DNA of 64,000 nucleotides, taken from the NCBI GenBank assembly GCA_019634635.1, contig JAHCBB010000025.1:1-64000 (forward strand), in the 5' to 3' direction. The notes beneath the pieces were generated by a model, which worked only from the letters and a program-made list of their open reading frames with translations, searched no databases and was not told the DNA's origin. The stretch's first letter is position 1. Each line of letters opens with the position of its first letter. The DNA comes from Verrucomicrobiia bacterium. GTDB taxonomy: Bacteria > Verrucomicrobiota > Verrucomicrobiia > Limisphaerales > UBA9464. This document shows positions 17,052 through 25,655 of the stretch, piece by piece. A program made the position numbers and the translations under genes.

Positions 17052-17635
17052 GGAATGTGTTCCTTCATCAACTGTGCCAGATGCTGCTTCATTTTGCGAC
17101 GCGCGCGAAAGGCCCGAACCTTGACCAGCGGACCGCTCCACCCGGTGACGGCCTGAATCTCTTCGACCGTTCGACCTTCCAGATGCAGCAGTGTAATCAC
17201 AAGGCGGTCCTCCGGACGGAGCAGTTCGAGCATTTGCGAGACGAGTTCCCTGGACGCAAGCCCCTGGTCCGCCGGCAATTCGGCATCCTGCTCGGCCAGG
17301 TTGTCCAACACCGCGCACTGCTCCTCGGAAAGGTCCGCATACCGGAGCTCCGGCCGGTGGGACTCGCGGGCGATCTCGTGACGGCAGGTGTTGACACTGA
17401 TGCGCGCGACCCAGTGTTCGAGCGGGACCAGTCCGCGAAACTGGTCCAACCGGGTGAACACCTTGATCAAAACGCTCTGCACGAGATCCTCTTCGCTGGT
17501 GCGACGCGGAAGGTGCGCCCGAACGATCCGGGTGACCAGCGGCGTGAGGTGGGCGACCAGCGCGCGCACCGCCTCCTCGTCTCCGGCACGGGTGCGTGTG
17601 ACGAGTTCCGCCACCTGCATTCCCGGTTCATCCAT
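17048..17635 (-). CDS. ECF-family RNA polymerase sigma factor
   Basis: A 195-residue extracytoplasmic-function sigma factor. Region 2 is visible in EEDLVQSVLIKVFTRLDQF with the following WVARISVNTCRHEI, and region 4 in LRPEDRLVITLLHLEGRTVEEI plus KVRAFRARRKMKQHL. The linker is about 35 residues. The ATG at 17633-17635 (MDEPGMQVAE) has AGGAAGG about 13 bases upstream; the frame continues to 17782 but that part has no sigma character. It is the first gene of a three-gene operon with ATGA overlaps, so it is probably controlled by the two downstream membrane-linked proteins. Confidence 0.9.
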   Translation of the reverse strand: MDEPGMQVAELVTRTRAGDEEAVRALVAHLTPLVTRIVRAHLPRRTSEEDLVQSVLIKVFTRLDQFRGLVPLEHWVARISVNTCRHEIARESHRPELRYADLSEEQCAVLDNLAEQDAELPADQGLASRELVSQMLELLRPEDRLVITLLHLEGRTVEEIQAVTGWSGPLVKVRAFRARRKMKQHLAQLMKEHIP

Positions 17636-17934
17636 GCGTGATGCACGACCTTCCTGAACCCAAAGACCGCAGGCAATCCGATTGGTTACGAAAACCAGCC
17701 CCGGCATGGGCGGAATGGGTGGCCCTTCGGGCCCCCGAAACCCGGCAGGCGACGCAGCCCCCAACCCGGCGAGGGCATTCATTCAATACGCGCCGGGCAC
17801 GGTGAATCGAACCCGGGGAGGCCCCGCCCGCCGCTGGCTCCCGATTCCAATTCTGGACTTTTGTCCGTGCGACTGCTAACCACCCGTCTCCATGTCGGCG
17901 GTGTGCCCACCGCCCGAACCCACAGATCATTGCC

Positions 17935-18864
17935 ATGAAATTCAATTTGACCGCAGTCCTGCTCGGCGCGGCCCTTGCCGGTCCGGTGCTGGCGCAGGCC
18001 CCGCAAATCGTCACCACATCCCAGCCCCCGGTGGATGCCGCGGCGATTGACGCCAAGTTCAAGAATGCCGAGGAAAAGAACAGCTATGCGATTGGCGTGA
18101 TGATCGCCAATGACATGCAACGCAATCTCACCCGGGGCAACTACGAGTTCGACCCGGCCATCGTTGCGCGCGCCTTCTCCGAGACCTTTACCGGAGGCGC
18201 TCCCCTGCTCACGGGCGCCGAGGCGGAATCCGTCGTCCGCGCCTACAGCAGCGAACTCCGCTCCAAAGCCGAGGAGAAGCGCAAACTCGAGGGTGAGAAA
18301 AACAAGGCGGACGGAGAGGCGTTCCTGCAGAGGAATCGGGATGCCGACGGGGTGATCACCCTGCCGAGCGGCCTGCAATACAAGGTGCTCACCGCCGGGG
18401 ACGGCCCCAGGCCAACCACCAACGACACGGTGGTGACTCACTACCGGGGCACCCTGCTCGACGGTACGGAGTTCGACAGCTCCATCGCGCGCGGCCAGCC
18501 CGCCACCTTCGGCGTGACCAAGGTCATCAAGGGATGGACCGAGGCCCTGCAACTCATGCCCGTCGGTTCCAAGTGGCAGCTGTTCATCCCGTCGGATCTC
18601 GCCTACGGCACCACCGGGTCCGGACAGAAAATCGGGCCCAATGCGACACTCACCTTCGACATCGAGCTGCTGGAGATCAAACCGCCGGCAGCCCCGACCG
18701 CCACGGCCGTGGCCGCCCCCGCCGCCGTCACCAGCGACATCATCAAGGTGCCCAGCAAGGCCGAGCTGGAGAAGGGCGCCAAGATCGAGGTGATCAAGAA
18801 GGAGGACGTGGAGCGGCTGCAGAAGGAGGCCCAAGCCGCCGGCAACAACGCGGCGCCCAAATAA
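17935..18864 (+). CDS. FKBP-type peptidyl-prolyl cis-trans isomerase, exported
   Basis: A 309-residue Mip/FkpA/FklB-like isomerase acting on proline bonds of secreted proteins. A signal peptide (about 1-20, ending VLAQA) is followed by an N-terminal dimerisation region (NSYAIGVMIANDMQ) and a helical connector (EAESVVRAYSSEL...KLEGEKNK). The FKBP domain (about 138-245) shows LPSGLQYKVL, DTVVTHYRGTLLDGTEFDSS, VIKGWTEALQLMPVGSKWQLFIP and LAYG. A C-terminal extension of about 60 residues, Ala/Lys/Glu-rich, is unusual and may be a coiled coil or linker. The next gene starts 24 bases downstream. Confidence 0.93.
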   Translation: MKFNLTAVLLGAALAGPVLAQAPQIVTTSQPPVDAAAIDAKFKNAEEKNSYAIGVMIANDMQRNLTRGNYEFDPAIVARAFSETFTGGAPLLTGAEAESVVRAYSSELRSKAEEKRKLEGEKNKADGEAFLQRNRDADGVITLPSGLQYKVLTAGDGPRPTTNDTVVTHYRGTLLDGTEFDSSIARGQPATFGVTKVIKGWTEALQLMPVGSKWQLFIPSDLAYGTTGSGQKIGPNATLTFDIELLEIKPPAAPTATAVAAPAAVTSDIIKVPSKAELEKGAKIEVIKKEDVERLQKEAQAAGNNAAPK

Positions 18865-18888
18865 CGCCGGTCCACGGCGCAACCCCTC

Positions 18889-19623
18889 ATGCCGGCCTTC
18901 GATGCCTACTGCGAGGGGGTCCGGATCCAGCTCGAGCGCATCGCCACGCTCCAACGCACCGCCATCGCGCAGGCCGCCCTGTGGATTGCCGACGCGTTTG
19001 AGCAGGGCCGGTTCCTCCGGGTTTTCGGCACGGGCCATTCGCATCTCCTTGCGGAGGAGCTGTTTTACCGCGCGGGCGGGCTGGTGCGGGTGATCCCGAT
19101 CCTCGACGAGGACCTCATGCTGCACCGCAGCGCCACCCGTTCCACCGCGTTGGAGCGGGAGTCCGGGCGCGCCGGCCCGCTGCTGCAGCGATACGGAGTC
19201 ACCGCCGGCGACATCCTGATCGTCGCCTCCAACAGCGGCCGGAACGCCGTGCCGGTGGACCTGGCACTGGAGGCCCGCGCCCTGGGGGTCCGGGTCATCG
19301 CCCTGACCAATCTCGTCCAATCGCGCGCCTGGCCGTCGCGCCACCCCTCAGGAAGCCACCTCGCTGAGGTCGCCGACCTGGTGATCCACAACGAGGGGGC
19401 GGACGGCGACGCCGTGGTGGAGATCCCCGGATTGCCAACCCGCGTGGGGCCGACCTCCACCATCACCGGGGCCTTCATCCTCAACCTCATTGCAGTCCAG
19501 ACCGCCGAGACGGCGCTGGGACGGGGCCGGCCGCCCGCGGTGTTCGTGAGCAGCAACGCCGGGGGCGACCTCCACAACGCCTCGCAAATCGAGGCCATGC
19601 GCCCCTTCAACCCGCACTTGTGA
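18889..19623 (+). CDS. SIS-domain protein (UPF0309-like sugar-phosphate binding)
   Basis: A 244-residue protein with a single SIS fold. Residues around FGTGHSHLLAEELFYRAGG (about 46-64) and ILIVASNSGRNAVPVDLAL (about 108-126) form the two phosphosugar-binding loops. The wording matches the UPF0309 family of putative sugar isomerases or regulators; the exact substrate is unknown. It starts 24 bases after the FKBP gene and ends 81 bases before the PLP enzyme gene, so the three may share a transcript. No helix-turn-helix is attached, which argues against a transcription regulator of the RpiR type. Confidence 0.82.
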   Translation: MPAFDAYCEGVRIQLERIATLQRTAIAQAALWIADAFEQGRFLRVFGTGHSHLLAEELFYRAGGLVRVIPILDEDLMLHRSATRSTALERESGRAGPLLQRYGVTAGDILIVASNSGRNAVPVDLALEARALGVRVIALTNLVQSRAWPSRHPSGSHLAEVADLVIHNEGADGDAVVEIPGLPTRVGPTSTITGAFILNLIAVQTAETALGRGRPPAVFVSSNAGGDLHNASQIEAMRPFNPHL

Positions 19624-19704
19624 CCCCGCACCGCGGGGGATCGAACGTCGGCTTGGCTCGCCTTTGGACGCGTTTCGCGTTTGAGTCGTGCCGAAGCGGA
19701 CTGC

Positions 19705-21078
19705 ATGGACCTCCCCACCCACCCCGACCCGATGGCGCGCCTCCGTTCCGAAGGCGACGTCAATCTCTCCCCCCACCGGACCGCCTGGGCCGGTGCCCAG
19801 ATCAGCCCTGAGACGCGCAAGGTCCTTGATGCCGACGCGTCGCATTTCCTTCATCAGTCGCTCTCGACGCCTTGCCTCAACGTCCTCGCGCGGGCCGCGG
19901 GCGCCTGGATTGAGGATCTCGAGGGACGCCGGTACCTCGATTTCCACGGCAACAACGTCCATCAGGTCGGGTTTGGGCATCCGCGCGTGGTGGCGGCCAT
20001 CAAGGAACAACTGGACCGGCTCAGCTTCTGCACCCGTCGCTACACCTGCGAACCTGCCATCGAATTGGCGCGCCGGCTGGCCGAACTGGCCCCCGGCGAT
20101 CTCAACCGGGTCCTGTTCGCTCCCGGAGGCACCAGCGCCATCGGCATGGCCCTCAAGCTCGCCCGGGTGGCCACGGGACGGTTCAAGTTCGTTTCCATGT
20201 GGGACTCGTTCCATGGGGCTTCGCTCGACGCCATTTCGGTGGGCGGCGAGGCGGTGTTCCGCCAGGGCATCGGCCCGCTGCTGCCGGGCTGCGAGCATGT
20301 GCCGCCACCGGAGCCCGCGCGATGCCCCTTCCGGTGCGGAAACACCTGCTCGCTGGCCTGCGCCGACTACATCGAGTACGTGCTCGAAAAGGAGGGCGAC
20401 GTCGCTGCGGTCATCGGTGAGACCATGCGGTGCACGCCGTTCATCCCGCCACCCGACTATTGGAGCCGCGTCCGGGCCGCCTGCGACCGCCACGGGACGC
20501 TGTTGATCCTCGACGAGATCCCCATCGGACTGGGCCGCACGGGCCGGATGTTCGCCTGCGAACACTACGGGGTCGTGCCCGACATGCTCGTGCTCGGCAA
20601 GGGTCTGGGCGGCGGGATTCTCCCCCTGGCCGCGTTGCTGGCACGAGAGCCCCTCAACGTCGCCGCCCACACCGCCCTCGGGCATTACACCCACGAGAAG
20701 AACCCCGTCGCCTGCGCCGCAGGCCTCGCGACCCTGGACGTTCTGCAGGACGAGGGTCTGGTCGAGAACGCCCGACGCCTTGGGGAACGAGCCCTGACGC
20801 GAATGCAGGAGCTCCAGTCCCGGCATCCGCTGATCGGAGGCATCCGGGGCAAGGGCCTGTTGATGGGCATCGAGCTGGTCCGGCAAGATGCCCGCACCCC
20901 GCGGCCCGCCACCGATGAGGCCGAACGGGTGATGTATGCCGCCCTGCGCCGCGGGCTGAACTTCAAGGTGACCATGGGCAACATCCTGACCCTCACCCCG
21001 GCCCTGACGCTGACCGAAGCGGAACTGGATCAGGCGCTCGACATCCTGGATGCCTGCCTGGCCGAAGGGTCCGCATGA
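19705..21078 (+). CDS. Class III PLP-dependent aminotransferase-like enzyme (possible PbfA type)
   Basis: A 457-residue fold-type I PLP enzyme. HGNNVHQVGFGHP (about residues 81-93) opens the family core, LILDEIPIGLGRTGRM carries the conserved Asp, and VLGKGLGGGILPLAAL the PLP lysine. The HGNNVHQVG wording is reminiscent of 1-hydroxy-2-aminoethylphosphonate ammonia-lyases (PbfA), but no other phosphonate gene is near, so this is a guess. C207, C211, C215 and C219 form an evenly spaced C-x3-C-x3-C-x3-C cluster just before ADYIEYVLEKEGDVAAVI. The ATG at 19705 was preferred over TTG 19681; ATG 19732 is also possible. The pabB start follows immediately. Confidence 0.8.
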   Translation: MDLPTHPDPMARLRSEGDVNLSPHRTAWAGAQISPETRKVLDADASHFLHQSLSTPCLNVLARAAGAWIEDLEGRRYLDFHGNNVHQVGFGHPRVVAAIKEQLDRLSFCTRRYTCEPAIELARRLAELAPGDLNRVLFAPGGTSAIGMALKLARVATGRFKFVSMWDSFHGASLDAISVGGEAVFRQGIGPLLPGCEHVPPPEPARCPFRCGNTCSLACADYIEYVLEKEGDVAAVIGETMRCTPFIPPPDYWSRVRAACDRHGTLLILDEIPIGLGRTGRMFACEHYGVVPDMLVLGKGLGGGILPLAALLAREPLNVAAHTALGHYTHEKNPVACAAGLATLDVLQDEGLVENARRLGERALTRMQELQSRHPLIGGIRGKGLLMGIELVRQDARTPRPATDEAERVMYAALRRGLNFKVTMGNILTLTPALTLTEAELDQALDILDACLAEGSA

Positions 21079-22602
21079 TTGGGATGGCTCCACCGCAGCA
21101 AAACCGTTGACTCCACCGGTCTCCCGCCCAGCGTGACCCGCGCCATGCACGTCCTGATGGAGGAAGTGCCGACCGGACACACCCCGGAGTCGCTCGCCGC
21201 GCTGGAGCGCCCGGGACGGGGCCTGATGCTGCTGCGGACGGGGACGTTTGACGTTCCCGAAGCCCGTTACTCCTTCGTGGTGGCGCGCCCCATGTTGCGA
21301 TTCCGCTCGTGGGGCACCGCCTGCGAAACCCGCGATGATCAGGGACGCCGCGAGGCGCAATTCGGAAATCCATGGCAGCACGTGGCCCTGCTGCTGGAAC
21401 GTTACGAACTGCCCGATGTACCCGACGCGCCGTTTCCCTTGGGGGGATGCTTCGGATACTGGGGCTACGACCTGAAGCAGTTTGTGGAGCCACGGGTGAC
21501 CCGGCGGGCTGTCAACGATCTCGAACTGCCCGACTGCGACCTCGGATTCCATCCCAGCCTGGTGGTCTTCGACCATCAACTGGGTCGGACCTGGGTGGTC
21601 GCCACCGGACTCGATGCCGCCGGCAACCGCAGCGAACGGTCCGCCCGCCGTCAGCTGGACTTCTGGCGTCAACGGCTGCGAACGCCACCAACCGATCCGG
21701 ATCCTGTCCGTTCATCGTGCATCCACCCCGCCGCGATGTCCCTCGCAAGCTCCCTGCCCCGAACCGCCTTTCTTCAGGCTGTGGAGCGTGCACTCCAGTA
21801 CATCCGTGCCGGCGACATCTACCAGGTCAACCTCGCCCATCGCCTTGGCGTTTCCTGCCCGATCACGGGCTGGGCGTTCTTCCTGAGGCTCGCCGCACGG
21901 TCCCCCGCCCCATTTGCGGCATTTCTCGACTGCGGCCGGTTCCAAGTCGCCTCCTCCTCCCCCGAGCTGTTCCTGCGAATCAGTGGACGACACATCATCA
22001 CGCGTCCGATCAAGGGCACCCGCCCCCGGCATTCCGACCCCGTGCGCGATGCCCAGCTCTCTTGGGAGCTGCAGCGCAGCGAGAAAGAGAATGCCGAACT
22101 CGTGATGATCACCGACCTGCTGAGGAATGATCTCGGCCGCGTTTGCGAGTTCGGCAGCATCCGGGTCCCGGATCTCGCCCGGCTGGAACGGTTCGCCCAG
22201 GTGCAACACCTCGTCTCCACCGTCGAGGGACGACTCGCGCCCGGCGTGACCCATCTCGACGCCCTCGCCGCATGCTTCCCGGGGGGCAGCATCACCGGAG
22301 CGCCAAAAGTCCGGGCGATGGAGATCATTGACGCGCTGGAACCGGTCGCGCGGGGTCCCTACTGCGGCTGCCACGGCTACCTGGGATTCAATCACGAAAG
22401 CCAGTTCAGCATCACCATCCGGACCGCCCTCGTCTTCCAGCGTCAGGCGTGGTTCCACGTCGGCGCCGGGATCGTGGCGGACTCGAATCCGGTCGCCGAA
22501 TACGAAGAGACCCTGGCCAAGGCCGGAGGCTTCCTGGCCGCGCTCGAGGCAGCCGGGGCGCCGTCTGGCCGTCCGGCTGCGCTCCCCGGGAGCCGCCCAT
22601 GA
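21079..22602 (+). CDS. pabB: Aminodeoxychorismate synthase component I (anthranilate synthase I-like)
   Basis: A 507-residue chorismate-binding enzyme that converts chorismate and ammonia to 4-amino-4-deoxychorismate on the way to p-aminobenzoate and folate. TRPIKGTRPR carries the PabB-type lysine (TrpE has Ala there). ENAELVMITDLLRNDLGRVC, FPGGSITGAPKVRAMEIID and YCGCHGYLGF are core motifs. The N-terminal glutamine-amidotransferase-independent domain is present (about 1-190). The start is probably the TTG at 21079, directly after the preceding stop, with GAAGGG ten bases upstream; ATG 21145 is the alternative. Its stop overlaps the start of pabC (ATGA). No pabA-type glutaminase is in view. 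Confidence 0.9.
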   Translation: MGWLHRSKTVDSTGLPPSVTRAMHVLMEEVPTGHTPESLAALERPGRGLMLLRTGTFDVPEARYSFVVARPMLRFRSWGTACETRDDQGRREAQFGNPWQHVALLLERYELPDVPDAPFPLGGCFGYWGYDLKQFVEPRVTRRAVNDLELPDCDLGFHPSLVVFDHQLGRTWVVATGLDAAGNRSERSARRQLDFWRQRLRTPPTDPDPVRSSCIHPAAMSLASSLPRTAFLQAVERALQYIRAGDIYQVNLAHRLGVSCPITGWAFFLRLAARSPAPFAAFLDCGRFQVASSSPELFLRISGRHIITRPIKGTRPRHSDPVRDAQLSWELQRSEKENAELVMITDLLRNDLGRVCEFGSIRVPDLARLERFAQVQHLVSTVEGRLAPGVTHLDALAACFPGGSITGAPKVRAMEIIDALEPVARGPYCGCHGYLGFNHESQFSITIRTALVFQRQAWFHVGAGIVADSNPVAEYEETLAKAGGFLAALEAAGAPSGRPAALPGSRP

Positions 22603-23471
22603 ATCCGCCACCCGATTCTGACGCCGAGGTCTGGATCAACGGGACCTGGCGACGCCCGTCCGAGGCGACCATTTCCGTGCTGGATCGCGGGTTTCTTTAT
22701 GGGGACGGACTGTTTGAAACCGTTCGGGTTCATCGCGGCTGCCTGGTCCGCTGGTCCGGGCACTTGCAACGACTCAAGGCCGGTGCGCGGTTCCTCGACA
22801 TTGAGATTCCCCACCCCGACGAGCAACTGACGGCCGTGGCGGTGGAACTGGTGCGGCGCAGGGGCGTGCCGGACGGCATCGTCCGCCTCGCCCTCTCCCG
22901 GGGCGTCGGTCTTCGCGGCTATTCCCCCCGGGGTGCCTCCCGGCCCACAGTGGTGCTTACGCATCATCCCGCGGAACCGCTGGATGTGGACCCGCCACGA
23001 ACCTGGCGCTTGAGCACGTCTCCGTACCGGATTCCGGAACAGGATCCGCTGGCACCCTTCAAGACCGCCAACAAACTCCTCCAGGTGCTGGCGCGCGCCG
23101 GGGCCGAGCGGGCGGGCTTCGACGAAGCCCTGCTGTTGAACACGCGCGGTGATGTGGTCGAGGCGACATCGGGCAACCTCTTTTGGATCGAGGGGGACAC
23201 CCTCGGGACACCACCGCTGTCGTCCGGGGCGTTGCCGGGACTCACGCGCCGCTGGGTGCTCGAACTGGCCGGCTCCCTCGGCATTTCCGCGCGTGAAGAG
23301 GCGGTCAAACCGGGTCGCCTGACCCGCGCCGACGGCGTGTTTCTCACGCTGAGTGCATTGGGTATCGTGGGCGTGGGGCGGTTGGACAACCAACCACTTC
23401 CTGCATCGCCACTCCTGCAGCGTCTCCGCCACGCCTACATCGCCGCCGTGAATGCGGCGACGCCGTCCTGA
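22599..23471 (+). CDS. pabC: Aminodeoxychorismate lyase / branched-chain aminotransferase-like (PLP fold type IV)
   Basis: A 290-residue fold-type IV PLP enzyme. The PLP lysine is K155 in APFKTANKLL, and the glutamate of VVEATSGNLFWIEGD follows. LDRGFLYGDGLFETVRVHRG near the N-terminus is the usual family opening. Because it overlaps pabB as ATGA, it is most simply PabC, which releases pyruvate from aminodeoxychorismate to give p-aminobenzoate. D-amino-acid or branched-chain transaminases share the fold, so the call rests on linkage. After the stop there is a 208-bp gap with a hairpin at 23499-23533. Confidence 0.87.
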   Translation: MNPPPDSDAEVWINGTWRRPSEATISVLDRGFLYGDGLFETVRVHRGCLVRWSGHLQRLKAGARFLDIEIPHPDEQLTAVAVELVRRRGVPDGIVRLALSRGVGLRGYSPRGASRPTVVLTHHPAEPLDVDPPRTWRLSTSPYRIPEQDPLAPFKTANKLLQVLARAGAERAGFDEALLLNTRGDVVEATSGNLFWIEGDTLGTPPLSSGALPGLTRRWVLELAGSLGISAREEAVKPGRLTRADGVFLTLSALGIVGVGRLDNQPLPASPLLQRLRHAYIAAVNAATPS

Positions 23472-23498
23472 GGCGCGCAACCGAGAGACAGGCGTGTG

Positions 23499-23533
23499 GG
23501 GCCTCCACGCGCGGACCGCTCGCCTGGAGGCCC
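23499..23533. repeat. Inverted repeat downstream of pabC
   Basis: GGGCCTCCA at 23499-23507 pairs exactly with TGGAGGCCC at 23525-23533, a 9-bp stem with a 17-nt loop, 28 bases after the pabC stop. No T-run follows. It may end the pabB-pabC transcript or be a processing site. Confidence 0.38.
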
Positions 23534-23679
23534 GCCCACCAGGATCGGGCGCCGGTGGGCCTTCGGGGTGGGTGGACCACCCAGATCCTGTCCCGCTGTT
23601 TGGGGAACCGTGCGCGGACCCTGCGCCCAACCGCGCTCCACCTTGACCCCGGGGGACCGGAGTCGCCACGCTCGGTGCG

Positions 23680-25062
23680 ATGCCACTGGCCGACACGGTG
23701 ATTGCGGAGTTGCGTTCCCTTGTGGGTGACGACCGGGTGCTCACCGCTCCCGAGGATCTCATCCCCTACGCCTTTGACGGCACCGCCGTGCTGCATCAAC
23801 GGGCCGGCTGCGTGGTGTTCACCAACACGACGGACGAGGTTTCGGCGGTGTTGCGCCTGGCCCAGCGCACGCGCACCCCCGTGGTGACCCGCGGTTCGGG
23901 CACCGGGTTGAGCGGTGGCAGCCTGCCTGTCCCCGGCTGCATCGTGCTTTGCACCGTCCGGATGGACCGAATCCTCGAGGTGGACCGCGCGAATCTCACC
24001 CTGACCACCCAGCCCGGGGTGACCACGCTGGCGGTTGCCGAGGCCGCGGCGCGGGTGGGCCTGTTCTATCCGCCCGACCCGGGCTCCATGAAGATCTCCA
24101 CCATCGGCGGCAATGTGTCCGAGAACTCCGGGGGCCTGCGCGGACTGAAATACGGAATCACCCGGAACTATGTCATGGGTCTGGAGGTCGTGCTGCCGGA
24201 CGGCGAGGTGCTCAAGACCGGCAACAAGTGCGTCAAGGACGTCGCCGGCTACTCGATCAAGGACCTCTTCATCGGCAGCGAGGGCACCCTCGGGGTGATC
24301 ACGGAGGTGATGCTGCGCCTGATCCCCAGTCCGGCCGCCAAGAAGACCCTGGTGGCGACGTTCGGGGCCATGGACGCCGCCGCACAAACGGTCAGCGACA
24401 TCATCGCGGCGCACATCATCCCCTGCACTCTGGAATTCCTCGACCGAATGACCATCCGGTGTGTCGAGGACTTCGCCCATATCGGCCTGCCGCTGGACTG
24501 CGAGGCCCTGCTGCTTATGGAGACCGACGGGCATCCGGCGCAGGTCGAGGATGAGGCCGCCCAGATGGCGGAAATCGCCCGGCGCAACGGATCCCTGCAG
24601 GTCCGCGTCGCCCGCGACGAGGCGGAGGCCACCCAGTTGGCCAGCGCCCGCCGCAGCGCCTTCAGTGCCCTCGCGCGGGTGGCGCCCACCACCATTCTTG
24701 AGGATGCCACCGTTCCGCGCAGTGCCCTCGCACACATGGTGCGTTTTGTCGGTGAAGTCGCTGCAAGGCACCGGCTGCGGGTGGGCACTTTCGGTCACAT
24801 GGGTGACGGCAACCTCCATCCCACCTTCCTCACGGACGAGCGCAACCATGAGGAGATGGAGCGCGTCCATGTCGCGTTCCGGGAAATCTTCGACGAGGCC
24901 ATCCGCCTCGGCGGCACCATCACCGGCGAGCACGGGGTCGGTGTGGCCAAGAAGGAGTTCCTGCCGGGATTCCTGGGGGGCGCGGCGATGCGGGTGACCC
25001 GCGAACTACGCCGCGCTCTGGATCCCGCAGGGATTCTCAATCCGGGGAAGCTTTTCGACTGA
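23680..25062 (+). CDS. glcD: FAD-linked oxidase, glycolate oxidase subunit GlcD-like
   Basis: A 460-residue FAD-binding oxidoreductase of the VAO/PCMH family. The FAD domain shows VVTRGSGTGLSGGSLPVPGC (about residues 67-86), PDPGSMKISTIGGNVSENSGG and YGITRNYVMGLEVVLPDGE. The C-terminal cap carries FGHMGDGNLHP and a TITGEHGVGVAKKEFL ending, as in GlcD and D-lactate dehydrogenases. In many bacteria GlcD works with GlcE and the iron-sulfur GlcF; neither is nearby here, so it may be a stand-alone D-2-hydroxyacid dehydrogenase. The ATG at 23680 fits. It is convergent with a lipoprotein gene 98 bases on. Confidence 0.9.
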   Translation: MPLADTVIAELRSLVGDDRVLTAPEDLIPYAFDGTAVLHQRAGCVVFTNTTDEVSAVLRLAQRTRTPVVTRGSGTGLSGGSLPVPGCIVLCTVRMDRILEVDRANLTLTTQPGVTTLAVAEAAARVGLFYPPDPGSMKISTIGGNVSENSGGLRGLKYGITRNYVMGLEVVLPDGEVLKTGNKCVKDVAGYSIKDLFIGSEGTLGVITEVMLRLIPSPAAKKTLVATFGAMDAAAQTVSDIIAAHIIPCTLEFLDRMTIRCVEDFAHIGLPLDCEALLLMETDGHPAQVEDEAAQMAEIARRNGSLQVRVARDEAEATQLASARRSAFSALARVAPTTILEDATVPRSALAHMVRFVGEVAARHRLRVGTFGHMGDGNLHPTFLTDERNHEEMERVHVAFREIFDEAIRLGGTITGEHGVGVAKKEFLPGFLGGAAMRVTRELRRALDPAGILNPGKLFD

Positions 25063-25160
25063 GCCCCGCTGACGGCAGGCCGACCCCCACGCCGACAACG
25101 GAGGAGGGCCGGTTCCCGGGAGCGCCAAACCGGGCCGAGAAGGGTCCCCGGCCCGAATGC

Positions 25161-25547
25161 TTAGCGCATCTGCGACAGTTTCAGGGCGATCTGCTTGTCA
25201 ATCTCCGCGGCCAGATCGAGGTCGGGCCCACCGGCGGATCCGCGGACCTGGGTCGCAATCTCGGCAATACCCGCCTCGGGTTCCGTCACCTTGACGTAGA
25301 TGGTCTTGCTGTCGGCCCTCGCCGTGAGGGTGTTGTCTATGAGGTTCTCGCTCGTGAGCGTGCCATTAAACGCCAGCACCTCCTTGGCGGCGGCAAAGAC
25401 GACGGGCACGGGCCGGCTGTACCGGCTGATGATGCTGTCCTTTGCGAACGGCATGCCAAACTTGGTGCGGCCTGTCTCAGTGGAATAACACCCGCTGGAG
25501 GCTCCCACCACCGCTGCCAGCAGGGCAGCCACGAGCAATTGCTTCAT
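25161..25547 (-). CDS. Small putative lipoprotein, DUF3568-like
   Basis: A 128-residue exported protein. The leader MKQLLVAALLAAVVGASSGC has a hydrophobic core and a Cys preceded by Ser-Gly, a loose lipobox. The remainder has alternating strands (RPVPVVFAAAKEVLAF, NTLTARADSKTIYVKV) and resembles DUF3568 family proteins of unknown function. The ATG at 25547 was chosen over an earlier in-frame codon at 25577 because it starts directly at the signal sequence. It is divergent from the DUF3472-like gene, with 108 bp between starts. Confidence 0.68.
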   Translation of the reverse strand: MKQLLVAALLAAVVGASSGCYSTETGRTKFGMPFAKDSIISRYSRPVPVVFAAAKEVLAFNGTLTSENLIDNTLTARADSKTIYVKVTEPEAGIAEIATQVRGSAGGPDLDLAAEIDKQIALKLSQMR

Positions 25548-25655
25548 TTGCCGGCCATGCAACCACAACTGCTGCAACCGTCAAGCGCCGGCTGGCCCCC
25601 GGCGGATCCGGCCACCGCCGGCTTTCCTTGCCCATCGTTGGCACTCAGATTCCGG

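Noticed and set aside
17780..17880. tRNA-like GGTTCGATTC sequence on the minus strand
   Set aside because: The flanking bases do not pair into a T-stem, and no acceptor or anticodon arm could be built.
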